Source: Chryseobacterium sp. JV274
GTDB lineage: Bacteria > Bacteroidota > Bacteroidia > Flavobacteriales > Weeksellaceae
Assembly: GCF_903969135.1 (NCBI RefSeq)
Contig: NZ_LR824569.1
Location: 3,493,001 to 3,557,000 of the forward strand
Length of the DNA: 64,000 nt
Direction: 5' to 3'
How positions within the stretch are numbered: the first letter of the stretch is position 1; the number at the start of each line of letters is the position of its first letter. A program made the translations under genes and the position numbers. Below, one piece after another: positions 1 to 9,700 of this stretch. Under the pieces are notes generated by a model. That model was not told the origin of the DNA and did not search any database. It saw nothing but the letters and a program-made list of their open reading frames with translations.

Positions 1-468
1 AAGGTGTTGAGAAATATTCCGGGCTGTATTTTCGTGAAGATTCTTTAAATAGATATATCGCGATAAAATATATATGATAGAAATTGGAATGCCAACGGCC
101 AGAGAATAAAGGAACATATAAAAATAATTGCCCAAATCAAGTTTTACATGGCTCAGAAATAATGAATTGTAAAAGTAGGATAGAATTGATCCAACGAATA
201 GAATGAAAATTATTTTTAAAAGCTCTGCCCCCATATTCCAGTTGCTGAAACGGGAAGTCATAAGATTGGCAATAAAAAATGCTGTTCCAAAAATAATGCA
301 ATAGGGGAAAAGTAGTAAAAACTTGTAGGGATGCAGAAAGTTTTCTGTACCAAAAGGCTGAAAAATAATCAGAAACAGGTATACAGAAACTCCTGCTCCC
401 AAAGAAGAAACGAAAATTTCTTTGAAGGATTCGGATTTTGGGTAAGGATATGATGCAAACGAAAACAT
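1..468 (-). CDS. Membrane-anchored LytTR-type regulator, N-terminal part (partial)
   Basis: An open frame runs from an ATG at 468 to the window edge, 156 codons without a stop, so the gene is cut off at its 3' end. The protein starts MFSFASYPYPKSESF and then shows four hydrophobic segments, beginning around residues 20-36 (VSVYLFLIIFQPFG), 50-66, 78-93 and 106-126. From family knowledge, a short polar start, the FLIIFQPFG stretch and four helices are typical of Bacteroidota LytTR regulators whose DNA-binding domain follows the membrane part. That domain lies outside the window, so the family is an inference. The start is only 5 bp after the rmuC stop, which suggests co-transcription with rmuC. 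Confidence 0.6.
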   Translation of the reverse strand, partial: MFSFASYPYPKSESFKEIFVSSLGAGVSVYLFLIIFQPFGTENFLHPYKFLLLFPYCIIFGTAFFIANLMTSRFSNWNMGAELLKIIFILFVGSILSYFYNSLFLSHVKLDLGNYFYMFLYSLAVGIPISIIYILSRYIYLKNLHENTARNISQHL

Positions 469-473
469 ATCAT

Positions 474-1979
474 TTAGCTTTCTGATGGTTCAATAAGGTT
501 ACTATTGTCTATAAGACTTTGAGGCAGATCTTTTTTATTTTTAATTCCTAATGACTTCAGCTTTTGAGTTTGAATCACAAGGTTGTCATTTCCGGTATGA
601 AGCTGTTTGTAAGCATCATTGTATACATTTTTAGCCTGATCTAGGTTTCTGCCTACTTTTTCCAGATTATCCACAAAACCTACAAATTTATCATAAAGTC
701 TGGCTCCGCGTTCTGCAATTTCTACGGAATTTCGGTTTTGATATTCACGTTTCCAAAGATCAGCAATCAGTTTAAGGGAAGTAATCAAGTTACTTGGATT
801 AAGCAAAAGAATTCTTCTTTCATAGGCATAGTTCCAAAGGTTCTGATCTGCCTGCATGGCTGCAATATAAGCGGGTTCACTAGGAATAAACATCATCACG
901 AAATCCAGTGATTTTCCGTAATCATCATATGCTTTCTGGCTTAGCTGTGTGATATGGTTTTTGATAGATCCAAGGTGTTGGCTAAGTTTTATAGCGTAAA
1001 CATCAGCGTCGGTTTCATCTACCAATTCTGTAAAAGCAGTTAAAGATACTTTAGAATCAATGATGACATTTCTTTCATCCGGATATTTTACAACGGCATC
1101 AGGACGCATTTTCTTTCCTGAGAATTCTGAGAATAAAGCTTTATTGTCTTCATCCCGTAATTCATGTTCCAGAAAATATTCTCTTCCTTTTACCAATCCA
1201 GATTTTTCAAGGATACTTTCAAGAATCATTTCGCCCCAATTTCCCTGGGTTTTACTTTCCCCTTTCAGTGCACGGGTCAGTTTTTTGGCATCTTCGGAAA
1301 TCTGCTGGTTCAGTTCTGCCAGTTCTTTCACTTTTTCAGCAAGGGAGAAGCGTTCTTTATTTTCCTTTTCATAGGCTTCGTTGACTTTGTTTTTTAAATC
1401 AGCAATTTTTTCCTGAAAAGGCTCAAGGATATTTTTTAAGTTATTTTGATTTAAAGTGGTAAACTTTTCTGTCTTTTCTTCTAAAATTTTATTGGCAAGG
1501 TTTTCAAACTGAAGTTTGGAGTCTTCCTGGATCTTAATAATTTCTTCTTTCTGGGTATCAAGCGATTGTTGAAGACCTTCATTTTTTGCAGAAAGTTCAG
1601 AATTTTTAGCAAAAAGAGTCTGCTTTTCAAGAATGTGGGTTTCTATCTGAGAATTCTGTCTTTGATTGATTTGCTTTAATTCCTGGAACTGAATGTTTAA
1701 AGAAGAATATTCGGCGGAGATTTTAGAAAATTCATTTTTCAGGTCATCCAGAAGATCCTGTTGCTGCATATTGGCTTCTTTCTCTTTGCTGATATTCTGA
1801 TGAAGTTCCTGAATCTTCAGGTTTGAATTTTCAAGATCAGACTGCGTTTTTATAGATAAGGTGTTCAGCGAGTCATAAGAGCTTCTTGAAACCATTGACG
1901 ATTTCAGTGCAAAATATAATATAACCGCGCCAAGTACACCACCGGCAATCAACCCAATAATTAAGTATATCATCTCCAT
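474..1979 (-). CDS. rmuC: DNA recombination protein RmuC
   Basis: 501 residues. One N-terminal membrane helix (residues about 4-24, IYLIIGLIAGGVLGAVILYF) is followed by a long coiled coil rich in Glu, Lys and Gln (about 30-240) and then the conserved RmuC nuclease-like core (about 245-440). The core includes KTQGNWGEMILESILEKSGL, the segment RPDAVVKYPDERNVIIDSKV and FVMMFIPSEPAYIAAM. RmuC proteins limit DNA inversions and are related to PD-(D/E)XK nucleases; the D and the DSK of the VIIDSK segment fit that fold. Length and order of parts are normal for the family. It probably leads a short operon with the membrane regulator downstream. The identification rests on the conserved core and is firm. 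Confidence 0.93.
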   Translation of the reverse strand: MEMIYLIIGLIAGGVLGAVILYFALKSSMVSRSSYDSLNTLSIKTQSDLENSNLKIQELHQNISKEKEANMQQQDLLDDLKNEFSKISAEYSSLNIQFQELKQINQRQNSQIETHILEKQTLFAKNSELSAKNEGLQQSLDTQKEEIIKIQEDSKLQFENLANKILEEKTEKFTTLNQNNLKNILEPFQEKIADLKNKVNEAYEKENKERFSLAEKVKELAELNQQISEDAKKLTRALKGESKTQGNWGEMILESILEKSGLVKGREYFLEHELRDEDNKALFSEFSGKKMRPDAVVKYPDERNVIIDSKVSLTAFTELVDETDADVYAIKLSQHLGSIKNHITQLSQKAYDDYGKSLDFVMMFIPSEPAYIAAMQADQNLWNYAYERRILLLNPSNLITSLKLIADLWKREYQNRNSVEIAERGARLYDKFVGFVDNLEKVGRNLDQAKNVYNDAYKQLHTGNDNLVIQTQKLKSLGIKNKKDLPQSLIDNSNLIEPSES

Positions 1980-2133
1980 CTTCCAAAATTATGAAAAAAG
2001 GCCGGAAGCTGTATGGACAATAATAGTTGTTTGTTCTACTATTTTTAAAGAGAAATAAAATGATTAGCTATTGTTTGATAGATGTTCATTACTTCACTCT
2101 TCTTTCTTCCCACTTTCTTTCTTAATAAGAATA

Positions 2134-2147
2134 CCTATATTTATAGG
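2134..2147. promoter_or_regulatory. Palindrome upstream of the response regulator gene
   Basis: CCTATA-TT-TATAGG is a perfect 14-bp palindrome ending 15 bp before the ATG at 2163. It could be an operator or part of the 5' untranslated region. No protein can be assigned to it from the sequence alone. Confidence 0.25.
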
Positions 2148-2162
2148 AAATTTCAGAGAATT

Positions 2163-2837
2163 ATGAATATTTTGTTGGTAGAAGATGATCAAAGAATCAG
2201 CAATTTCCTGATTAAAGGCCTTTCTGAGGCTGGGTACAATCTCACTCTTGCAGATTCCGGGGAAAAAGCGCGTGAACTTCTTCATACCTATGATTTTGAT
2301 CTTATTTTAATGGACATCATGCTTCCAGGATTGGATGGGATGCAGCTTACACAAATTATTAGATTTAAAGGAAACTATACTCCGATTCTTGTTTTAAGTG
2401 CATTGAACAGCCCGGATGATAAGATCAAAATGCTGGATATGGGCGCTGATGATTATTTATCGAAACCTTTTCATTTCGAAGAACTGATTTCAAGAATTAA
2501 AGCTTTAACCAGAAGGAATAAACTAAGCTATCAGAAAGAAGATCAATATTTGTCATGTGGAAATATCGTCATTGATACAGATCTTCACAAAGTAACGCAG
2601 AACGATAAGGAAATAGAATTTTCGCCTACAGAATACAAGCTTTTTACTTTCCTGATGGAGAATAAAAATAAGGTGCTGAGCAGAACCCAGATTTTACATA
2701 AGGTATGGGGAATTGATTTTGATAATACAACGAATGTGGTAGATGTTTATATTTCCTATGTCCGTAACAAGATTGATGAAACAGAACAAAAAATTATTCA
2801 TACAGTAAAAGGAACAGGATATTTGATCAAAGACTGA
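2163..2837 (+). CDS. OmpR-family response regulator
   Basis: 224 residues from the ATG at 2163. A longer in-frame start at 2082 adds 27 residues that are not receiver-like, so MNILLVEDDQRISNFL is taken as the true start. The receiver domain occupies residues 1-115, with the acidic pair in VEDD, the phosphoacceptor D51 in LILMDIMLPGLDG, the switch Ser in VLSALN and Lys in YLSKPF. A winged-helix domain of OmpR type follows (about 125-222), ending VVDVYISYVRNKID and IHTVKGTGYLI. The kinase gene begins 2 bp after the stop, so the two are co-transcribed. Position next to an RND efflux operon makes it the probable regulator of that operon (CusR/CzcR-like), which is an inference. Confidence 0.9.
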   Translation: MNILLVEDDQRISNFLIKGLSEAGYNLTLADSGEKARELLHTYDFDLILMDIMLPGLDGMQLTQIIRFKGNYTPILVLSALNSPDDKIKMLDMGADDYLSKPFHFEELISRIKALTRRNKLSYQKEDQYLSCGNIVIDTDLHKVTQNDKEIEFSPTEYKLFTFLMENKNKVLSRTQILHKVWGIDFDNTTNVVDVYISYVRNKIDETEQKIIHTVKGTGYLIKD

Positions 2838-2839
2838 AA

Positions 2840-4201
2840 ATGACTCTCAGAAACAGATTTACCCTTATTTCAAGCCTTTCATTTGGCATTGTTTCTATCA
2901 TTACATCTGCGGTGATATTTTTTGCCTATTATGACAGTACTAAAATTTTTTATTTTGAAAAGCTTAGAAATACAGCTCTTATTTCTGCCATTTATTATCT
3001 TGAAAAAGATGAGCTTCCAAAAGATAGACATGCCCAAATAAAAAAAGAATACAATCATCTTATCCAGAATAACAGGGTGGCGGTCTACAATCAGAATAAC
3101 GAAGTTACTTTTGGCCATAATGTGAACGATAAGAATATAAAGCTTTCCGATTTGCAGGCTGTACGGAATAATAAAGGAGTACAGTTTATGTCTGATAATC
3201 AATTCTACTATGGGATTTTTTATCCGGACAATCAGGGAGACTTTGTTGTTTTTGTAAAATCATCAAACGATTCTTTTCAATCACAGATATTGAGACTTGC
3301 CATTATTATGCTTTCTGTATTGGTTATTGGTTTGCTGGCAATTTATTTTCTGAGCCGGTATCTTTCAAAAGTGGTTTATAAACCTATTTCCAATGTTGTA
3401 GAGCGTATTAATAAAGTAGATTATAATAATATTTCTACGGCAATTACTTCTATGAATACTAATGATGAGATTGAAGATCTTATAAAATCATATAATAAAC
3501 TATTTGGTAGAATTTCGGAAAATGTTCTCTTACAGCAGAACTTTATCAATTACGTTTCTCACGAATTTAAAACTCCTTTGGCTGCAATCTCCGGAAATCT
3601 GGAAGTCTTTGCCCAAAAAGACAGAACTCCGGAAGAGTATAGAGAAGTAGCGAAAGAATCATTGGAAAACGTATACGAGATTGAAAATATTCTCAACAAT
3701 CTTTTGCTGATGTCCGGAATGACCAAACTTGAAGCCTCTCATCAACAAATGAGAGTGGATGAACTGATCTGGAAAATCTACGAGAAATTAGAACCGAAAG
3801 GAAAAGAAAACAATTCATCCATTAAAATACAGCTTCAGGTCGCAAAACCTGCTTTGCTGGAATTTCCGGGAAACGAAACTCTACTATATTTAGCACTGTA
3901 TAATATCGTTGAAAATGCAATCAAGTATTCCTATGATAAACCGGTAGTGGTTGTATTATCAGAGAAAAATAATCAGTTATATATTGAGGTAAGAGATGAA
4001 GGGAGAGGAATTCCGTCAGATGATCTTATGAAAATAGCTGAGACCTTCTACAGAGGTAGAAATGTAGATACCGTAAAAGGCAGTGGAATTGGTTTATCCC
4101 TTTCGAAAAGTATCTTCGACCACCATCATATTGCAATGAAAATTGATTCTGTTGTCAATAAAGGTACATCGGTTACTCTTATATTTCCCGCTCACTCATA
4201 A
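2840..4201 (+). CDS. Two-component sensor histidine kinase (HisKA/HATPase_c)
   Basis: 453 residues. Transmembrane helices lie at about 10-31 and 150-172 and enclose a periplasmic sensor domain of about 115 residues. A HAMP-like linker follows (KPISNVVERINKVD), then the HisKA box with the phosphorylated H241 in FINYVSHEFKTPLAAISG. The ATPase domain shows the N box (YNIVENAIKYS), G1 (DEGRGIP) and G2 (GSGIGLSLSKSI). It would phosphorylate the preceding OmpR-family regulator, to which it is adjacent with a 2-bp gap. The sensor domain has no motif that tells the ligand; the efflux genes downstream make metal or envelope stress plausible. Confidence 0.92.
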   Translation: MTLRNRFTLISSLSFGIVSIITSAVIFFAYYDSTKIFYFEKLRNTALISAIYYLEKDELPKDRHAQIKKEYNHLIQNNRVAVYNQNNEVTFGHNVNDKNIKLSDLQAVRNNKGVQFMSDNQFYYGIFYPDNQGDFVVFVKSSNDSFQSQILRLAIIMLSVLVIGLLAIYFLSRYLSKVVYKPISNVVERINKVDYNNISTAITSMNTNDEIEDLIKSYNKLFGRISENVLLQQNFINYVSHEFKTPLAAISGNLEVFAQKDRTPEEYREVAKESLENVYEIENILNNLLLMSGMTKLEASHQQMRVDELIWKIYEKLEPKGKENNSSIKIQLQVAKPALLEFPGNETLLYLALYNIVENAIKYSYDKPVVVVLSEKNNQLYIEVRDEGRGIPSDDLMKIAETFYRGRNVDTVKGSGIGLSLSKSIFDHHHIAMKIDSVVNKGTSVTLIFPAHS

Positions 4202-4239
4202 TCGTGGTATTTGTGAAATTATCCGTGTTTTAGAAAAGT

Positions 4240-4318
4240 TCTAATCAAACTCTAATGTTGAACTAACCGTATTTTAATTCTGTTTAAAATTCCCTCTAAT
4301 ATTAGACAAATAGCTTTG
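4240..4318 (+). promoter_or_regulatory. Phased TCTAAT repeats and -7 element upstream of the RND operon
   Basis: TCTAAT occurs at 4240, 4251 and 4295, with the degenerate copies ACTAAC at 4262 and TTTAAT at 4273. All of these starts fall on an 11-bp period. OmpR-family regulators are known to bind direct repeats spaced by about one helical turn. A -7 element TAGCTTTG (TAnnTTTG) follows at 4311-4318, 20 bp before the TTG start of the TolC gene; I see no TTG at the usual -33 distance, as expected for an activated promoter. The link to the regulator at 2163 is an inference. Confidence 0.5.
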
Positions 4319-4338
4319 TAGTCTTAAAATAAGAGACC

Positions 4339-5613
4339 TTGAAGAAGCTATTTTTTACACTATTTTATATTCATTGTTTCAGTTTCTTTTCAGCACAGAT
4401 TTCAGATACTCTGAAAATTGGAAGAAAGGAAGCTGAGACTATTTTTCTGGCTAAAAACCTCGACCTTATTGCACAGAAGCTTGAAATTTCACAAGCCGAA
4501 GCAAGAGCTGTTCAGGCTAAATACTGGCCTAATCCCAAATTAAGTATCAGCGAAGTGAATCTATGGAGAACCTATGATATTGAAGAACAGCCTGCGCTTA
4601 TCGGAAACTGGGGAAAAAATACTCAGATTTCTGCTGAGATAGAACAGGTGATTCAGACTGCGGGTAAAAGACGGAAAAATATTGAACTGCAGAAAATAGA
4701 AGTGGAAGGAGAGAAGTACGAACTGCAGGAAGTGTTGCGTGAGCTTAAGAAAACACTCAGAAATACCATCACCGAAATTCTTTACAATCAGGAACAGCAG
4801 AAAATCTATCAGGGACAGATTGCTTCTATTGAGAAATTAACAAAATCCTATAACAATCAATTAACTCTTGGGAATATCAGTAAAGCTGAATATGTCCGTC
4901 TGAAAGCACAGGAAATTGAATTCAAGAAAAAACTGATTTCATTAAAACAGGAAATCGAAGAGCAGCAGGTAGAGCTGAAGGCTTTATTGATGCTGCCTTC
5001 TCAAACGTATCTGGTGATTTCAGATTCATTTGTGATGCCTGAAAAGCAACTTTCAGAACTGGAGGTGGCCCAATGGATGGAAAAAGCGAAAGAAAACCGT
5101 CCTGACATCATGATTTCAAAAAATAAGGAGAAACACGCCGCCAAAAATCTCGAAATTCAAAATGCTATGAAAACGCCGGATGTTGCTGTTTCTGTTGGAT
5201 ACGACCGTGGCGGAAATATTATGAAAGACTTTATAGGATTGGGTGTTTCTATGGATCTGCCCATTTTCGACCGTAACAAAGGGAATATTCAGGAAGCGAG
5301 GCTTGAAATTGAGAAAAGTAAACTTGAGACCCGCAAGAATATGCTGAGATCAGAGAATGAAATTGTCTCTGTTTTTAGAAACTATATCCGTACACAAAAG
5401 GTTTCAGAAGAGATCGATGAAAATTATGAATCCATATTGGATGGATTACTGGTAAGCCATGAGAAAAATTTCAGACTGAGAAATATCAGCATGTTGGAGT
5501 ATATGGATTTTCTGGATACCTACATAGGGAACAAAATGATCATACTGGATACCAAAAAAGAACTTAATCAATACTACGAAAACCTGCAGTATGTTGTAGG
5601 ACAAGACTTATAA
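4339..5613 (+). CDS. TolC-family outer-membrane efflux protein (CzcC/CusC-like)
   Basis: 424 residues. The start is a TTG at 4339: it gives a proper signal peptide (MKKLFFTLFYIHCFSFFSAQ, cleavage probably after SAQ) and sits 20 bp after a -7 element. The mature protein is Gln-, Glu- and Lys-rich and helical, with two related halves, as expected for the tunnel-forming family. ARAVQAKYWPNPKLSISE near the N-terminus and GVSMDLPIFDRNKGNIQEA in the second half are the characteristic paired motifs. It would form the outer-membrane exit duct of the tripartite pump encoded with the next two genes. Stop and next start are 3 bp apart. The substrate is not deducible from this component. Confidence 0.88.
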   Translation: MKKLFFTLFYIHCFSFFSAQISDTLKIGRKEAETIFLAKNLDLIAQKLEISQAEARAVQAKYWPNPKLSISEVNLWRTYDIEEQPALIGNWGKNTQISAEIEQVIQTAGKRRKNIELQKIEVEGEKYELQEVLRELKKTLRNTITEILYNQEQQKIYQGQIASIEKLTKSYNNQLTLGNISKAEYVRLKAQEIEFKKKLISLKQEIEEQQVELKALLMLPSQTYLVISDSFVMPEKQLSELEVAQWMEKAKENRPDIMISKNKEKHAAKNLEIQNAMKTPDVAVSVGYDRGGNIMKDFIGLGVSMDLPIFDRNKGNIQEARLEIEKSKLETRKNMLRSENEIVSVFRNYIRTQKVSEEIDENYESILDGLLVSHEKNFRLRNISMLEYMDFLDTYIGNKMIILDTKKELNQYYENLQYVVGQDL

Positions 5614-5616
5614 GAT

Positions 5617-6732
5617 ATGAACAAAAATATTACCAAATACATTGCTGCGGCTTACCTGTCTGCCTTCATTATTTTTACAGGCTGTGCCGGAAAAGAAGAA
5701 AATAAAGAAGCTGAAAAAAGGTACTGCATCAGTAAAGAGCTGAAAAAAGGTATTAAACTCGTTAAAGCAGAAATGCTTCCTATAGAAGAAAGTATTACGC
5801 TCACCGGAGAAGTGGAGAGTAACTCGGATAAAACGGTTCCTTTTGTAAGTCTTGTAGACGGAGTAGTGATAGATACTTATTTTTCCCTTGGAGATTATGT
5901 AAAAAAAGGACAAACTCTGGCCAGTATAAAAAGTACAGCTGTCAACGAAATGCAGGATGATACCCAAACATTACAGGCTCAGCTTGCAGTAGCGAAAAGA
6001 AAGCTGTCTTCTGTAGAGGCCATGTATAAAGATGATATTGCTTCTCAGAAAGATTTACAGGAAGCAAAATCAGAAGTGGCCATCTTACAATCCAATATTT
6101 CCAAGACACAGAAAAATATGCAGCTTTATTCCGCAGGAGGAAATACCATTCAGATAAAAGCACCTGCGGATGGATATGTTATTTCAAAGAATGTTTCCAA
6201 AGGAATGCCGGTTACAACAGGAGGAGATCAGCTTTTTACGATTTCGAATCTGGATAAAGTGTGGGTAATGGCCAACGTGTATGCAACCAATATGAGACAT
6301 GTTTATGTAGATCAGCCGGTAGTGGTAAAGACTCTTGCTTATCCGGACGACAGTTTCTCCGGAAAGATTGATAATATCTCTCAGGTTTTCAATGAAAACG
6401 AAAGGGTACTCAAGGCTAAAATCATTATGGATAATAATGGAATGAAGCTAAGACCGGGAATGTCTGCGGATGTTGTGTTACCAGTGAATTCACAAAACAA
6501 AAGTGCATTGGCTATTCCTGCGAAAGCTTTAATCTTTGATAATAACCAAAGCTATGTTGTGGTTTACAAAAAAGACTGTGAGCTAGAAATAAGACCGGTT
6601 GCGGAGATTGCTTCCAATAGCCAGTATATCTATGTAGAAGGCAATTTAAAACCAGGTGAAAATATTATTGCTTCCAACGGACTGCTGATTTATGAAAACC
6701 TGAAAAACCAATTAAATAATTCCACGAAGTAA
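5617..6732 (+). CDS. RND efflux periplasmic adaptor, lipoprotein (HlyD/CusB type)
   Basis: 371 residues. A lipoprotein signal with lipobox FTGC (Cys23) anchors it to the membrane. The biotinyl/lipoyl-like half-motif VDGVVIDTYFSLGDYVKKGQ (about 88-107) and its partner IQIKAPADGYVISKNVSKG (about 185-205) flank a helical hairpin, followed by beta-barrel and membrane-proximal domains. This is the standard membrane-fusion-protein plan. No heavy-metal-binding N-terminal His/Met domain is visible, unlike some CusB proteins. It bridges the inner-membrane pump and the TolC protein. The stop codon overlaps the start of the pump gene by one base (TAATG), which suggests translational coupling. Confidence 0.9.
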   Translation: MNKNITKYIAAAYLSAFIIFTGCAGKEENKEAEKRYCISKELKKGIKLVKAEMLPIEESITLTGEVESNSDKTVPFVSLVDGVVIDTYFSLGDYVKKGQTLASIKSTAVNEMQDDTQTLQAQLAVAKRKLSSVEAMYKDDIASQKDLQEAKSEVAILQSNISKTQKNMQLYSAGGNTIQIKAPADGYVISKNVSKGMPVTTGGDQLFTISNLDKVWVMANVYATNMRHVYVDQPVVVKTLAYPDDSFSGKIDNISQVFNENERVLKAKIIMDNNGMKLRPGMSADVVLPVNSQNKSALAIPAKALIFDNNQSYVVVYKKDCELEIRPVAEIASNSQYIYVEGNLKPGENIIASNGLLIYENLKNQLNNSTK

Positions 6733-9700
6733 TGCGAAAATTTGTACAGAATATTGTATCCTTCTCTTTAAAAAACTCATTGATTGTTCTTTTGGGAACT
6801 TTTCTTTTGCTGGCCGGAGGAATCTATTCCTATATGCATACTCCTATTGAAGCATTTCCGGATGTTACCAATACCAGAGTAAGAGTTATTACCCAGTGGC
6901 CTGGAAGAAGTGCTGAAGAAATAGAAAAATTTGTCACACTTCCTATTTCCAAAGAAATGAATGCGATTCCGAACAAAACTTCGGTGCGTTCTATTTCCTT
7001 ATTTGGATTGTCTGTGGTGACGGTTATTTTTGATGATCATGTCAATGATTTTTATGCCCAGCAATATGCTTCCAATAAACTCGGAAATGTAGAGCTTCCC
7101 ACTGGAGCAGAATACAGCATTGAACCTCCCTCTGGTGCTACAGGTGAAATTTACAGATATATTATCAAAAGCAAACTTCCCATCAAAGAAGTGACAGCCA
7201 TTCAGGACTGGGTGGTGGAAAGAGAATTACTGGCAGTTCCTGGTGTTGCTGATGTGGTAAGCTTTGGTGGAGAAGAAAAAACATATGAAATAAAAATTAA
7301 TCCTACGGAATTACACAATTATGACCTTTCCCCCCTGGATGTGTATGAAGCGGTTTCCAAGAGTAATATTAATGTAGGAGGAGATGTAGTGGCAAAAGGA
7401 GATCAGGCTTATGTAGTGCGGGGGATTGGTCTTTTAGAGAAAAAAGAAGATATTGAGAATATTCAGATCGAAGTAAAAGGATCTACGCCCATTCTGGTAA
7501 AGCATGTGGCTGAAGTGAAAATTTCAGCAAAGCCAAGATTAGGTCAGGTAGGATATAACAAAGAAAATGATGTTGTAGAAGGAATTGTGATCATGCTTAG
7601 AGGTGAAAACCCAAGTGAAGTTATTGCAAGACTGAAAGACAGGATAGAAGAACTGAATGGGGGAGAACTTCCCGGTGATGTTCAGATTGTTCCGATCATT
7701 GACCGTACAGAATTGGTAAATACGACAGTTCATACCGTTTCCAAAAACCTTATTGAAGGAGTTATTCTGGTTTCTATCATCGTATTTATATTCCTTTACA
7801 ACTGGAGAACAACCTTTATTGTAGCATCAGTAATTCCTTTGGCTTTCTTATTTGCCATTATTATGTTGAAAATTCAGGGATTGCCTGCCAACCTGATTTC
7901 CATGGGAGCTTTGGACTTCGGACTTCTGCTGGAAGGAACGCTCGTCATTGTTGAACATGTCTTTGTTGCTCTCGAACTTAAAGCTAAGAAGATAGGACTG
8001 AAGAGATTCAATAAAATTTCAAAACTTGGTATTATTAAGAAAAGTGCAGGAAGTGTAGCAAGTTATATTTTCTTCGCCCTATTGATTCTTATTGTTGCTC
8101 TGATGCCGATCTTCTCTTTCCAGAAAGTGGAAGGAAAAATGTTCTCTCCATTAGCATTTACATTGGGATATGCATTATTGGGATCTTTGATTTTAAGCTT
8201 GACTTATGTTCCGGCAATGTGTAAGCTTTTGTTAACGAAAAATATTGAAGAGAAAGAAAACTTTATCTCAAGATTCTTCAGAGTGAATATCTATAGAATT
8301 TACGAATTCAGCGACCGTTATAAAAAAGGATTCATCATTGGATTTGTTGCTTTACTTGCTGTCTGTGGATGGAGATTCTCCAATTATGGATCTGAATTTT
8401 TACCCAAGCTGAATGAAGGCGCAATCTATGTAAGAGCAACGCTTCCAAACAGTGTCAATCTGGATGAATCGGTACGGCTAACGAAAGAGATGAAAGGAAT
8501 TCTTATGAAATATGATGAAGTGAAATTTGTCATGACCCAAACAGGCCGCCCGAACGATGGTACTGATCCCACAGGTTTCTTTAATATCGAATTTAATATT
8601 CAGCTAAAACCGGAGAATGAATGGAAGAAAAAAATATCCAAAGAAGAACTTCTTGAAGAAATGAGAGTTTCCCTTGAAAAATATCCGGGAATCAATTTCG
8701 GATTCAGCCAGCCTATTCAGGATAATGTGGAAGAATATGTGGCAGGAGTAAAAGCTCCGCTGGTAATTAAGATTTTCGGGAATGATCTTTTTGAACTTGA
8801 AAATTATGCCAATAAAGTTGCTAACTCCATCAGGACAGTTCCGGGAATATCTGATGTCAATGTTTTTAAAAATATTGGATTACCGGAATTGAGAATACAG
8901 CTTCATGATTCCAAAATGGCAAAATATGGAGTTTCCACAGCAGATGCGCAGGCCGTGATTGAAATGACAATCGGAGGACAGGCCGCTACCAAGTTTTATG
9001 AAGAAGAAAGAATGTTTGACGTAATGCTTAGGTTTGAAAAAGATTACAGGGATACGCCGGAAAAAATGGGAAATATTCTCATCCCGACTCAGGATAATAA
9101 GAAAGTACCGTTGAAAGAAATTGCAACAATTGATTATCATACCGGACCGTCATTTATTTACCGTGAAGGAAACAGCAGATATATCGGAGTTGGATTCAAT
9201 ATTGAAGGTCGTGACCTTGGAAGTACCATTAAAGAAGCCAAAGCTAAAGTAGATAAAGAAGTAAAACTTCCGAAAAATCATAAAATGACCTGGGCAGGAG
9301 AATTTGAAAGCAAAGAAAGAGCAGCAAAACAGCTGGCAATGGTAGTACCGATTTCTTTAGTTCTTATTCTGATGTTATTATATTTCAATTTTGGGAACGT
9401 AAAAGATACGCTGATTTCTTCCATTACACTGGCATTTGCATTTATAGGAGGATTTTTATCCCTTTGGTTTACGGGAACCATCTTCGGAATTTCAGCGGGA
9501 ATTGGTTTTATCATTCTTTTCGGAGTAGCAACCATAGATGGTATCGTTCTGATCGGCGTGATGAAAGAAAATCTGCAAAACAGGTTGTCTCTCAAAGAAT
9601 CTATCGCAGAAGGAGTGAAAAGCAGAATCCGTCCGGTAGTAATGATCGCTCTGATGGGATCTATGGGACTTCTTCCGGCAGCAATGTCAAACGGGATGGG

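Noticed and set aside
1060..1397. Plus-strand frames inside rmuC
   Set aside because: They are antisense to a well-supported gene and consist of low-complexity Ser/Phe-rich sequence from the coiled coil.
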